Part shown: piece by piece, positions 6,233 to 6,359 of the stretch | Layout of the letters: every line of letters begins with the position of its first letter | How positions within the stretch are numbered: the stretch's first letter is position 1 | Assembly: GCA_011051075.1 (NCBI GenBank) | Contig: DREN01000003.1 | Coordinates: 1-6,359, forward strand | From: Deltaproteobacteria bacterium | Lineage (GTDB): Bacteria > Desulfobacterota > DSM-4660 > Desulfatiglandales > Desulfatiglandaceae | Reading direction: 5' to 3' | DNA length: 6,359 nucleotides | The notes under the pieces: model-generated | Database searches by the model: none | What the model saw: only the letters and a program-made list of their open reading frames with translations | What the model was told of the DNA's origin: nothing | Made by a program: the position numbers and the translations under genes

Positions 6233-6280
6233 GGCGTATCATCCCTTTTTCTTCGCAGGTCTTAACCATTCCCTCCTCTG

Positions 6281-6359
6281 TCAGCGGAGGGCGTCATCGG
6301 GCGAGAGTCTCGGATTTTTGTTCATATAATCCAGACGGTTAAGCCCGTTCACATAGGCC
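6281..6359 (-). CDS. leuA: 2-isopropylmalate synthase, C-terminal end (truncated by window edge)
   Basis: 26 codons ending in TGA at 6283-6281. The peptide begins AYVNGLNRLDYMNKNPR, which fits the closing helix of the LeuA regulatory (LeuA dimer) domain, where A-Y-x-N-A-L-N-x-L is typical. LeuA condenses acetyl-CoA and 2-ketoisovalerate, and this domain binds the feedback inhibitor leucine. Position directly upstream of leuC in the same orientation supports the call. The catalytic TIM barrel is outside the window, so citramalate synthase or another family member cannot be excluded from 26 residues. Confidence 0.72.
   Translation of the reverse strand, partial: AYVNGLNRLDYMNKNPRLSPDDALR

Noticed and set aside
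6233..6280. Possible promoter or leader before leuC
   Set aside because: The 48-nt gap shows no convincing -10/-35 pair, T-box or leader peptide; the gene is best read as co-transcribed with leuA.
1..6359. CRISPR array, tRNA/rRNA, phage, toxin-antitoxin or defence genes
   Set aside because: No regularly spaced direct repeats, RNA gene signatures or unassigned long frames; essentially all of the window is accounted for by seven biosynthetic genes, short spacers and the one element.

Overview
The window is one continuous stretch of a branched-chain amino acid biosynthesis operon, with every recognisable gene on the minus strand. In transcription order (right to left) it reads: leuA 3' end, leuC, leuD, ilvB, ilvN, ilvC, leuB 5' part (the gene runs off the left edge). 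DNA is moderately GC-rich. LeuC and LeuD are of the short, archaeal-like LeuC2/LeuD2 class, KARI is of the Bacteroidota/fungal-like short class, and LeuB has an unusual active-site loop. This mixture, with compact operon spacing, suggests an anaerobic bacterium of the Desulfobacterota (deltaproteobacterial) type. That assignment is inference from remembered family resemblance and is not proven by the window.

Layout: 6281-6359 is the C-terminus of 2-isopropylmalate synthase. 4973-6232 and 4414-4911 encode the large and small subunits of isopropylmalate isomerase. 2624-4312 and 2105-2602 encode the catalytic and regulatory subunits of acetohydroxyacid synthase. 868-1935 is ketol-acid reductoisomerase. 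1-866 is the first 288 codons of a 3-isopropylmalate dehydrogenase-like enzyme. Together they supply the first two steps of valine/isoleucine synthesis (AHAS, KARI) and the leucine branch from 2-ketoisovalerate to 2-ketoisocaproate (LeuA, LeuCD, LeuB). Dihydroxyacid dehydratase (ilvD) and the transaminase (ilvE) are not in the window. The leu genes are split around ilvBNC.

Most junctions are tight: 1 nt between ilvC and leuB, 21 nt between ilvB and ilvN, 48 nt between leuA and leuC, 61 nt between leuC and leuD. The 101-nt leuD-ilvB gap holds a small hairpin and a doubtful 36-codon ORF. The exception is ilvN-ilvC, whose 169-nt gap is almost entirely a 151-bp non-coding element at 1954-2104. 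It has 14-bp terminal inverted repeats (13/14 matching) and is flanked by a perfect 7-bp direct repeat. Removing the element and one repeat copy restores an 11-nt junction in which the ilvN stop codon overlaps the ilvC Shine-Dalgarno. This is the signature of a MITE-like insertion into a working operon and is the most notable feature here. I found no wholly new multi-gene system, CRISPR array, RNA gene or phage/defence gene.
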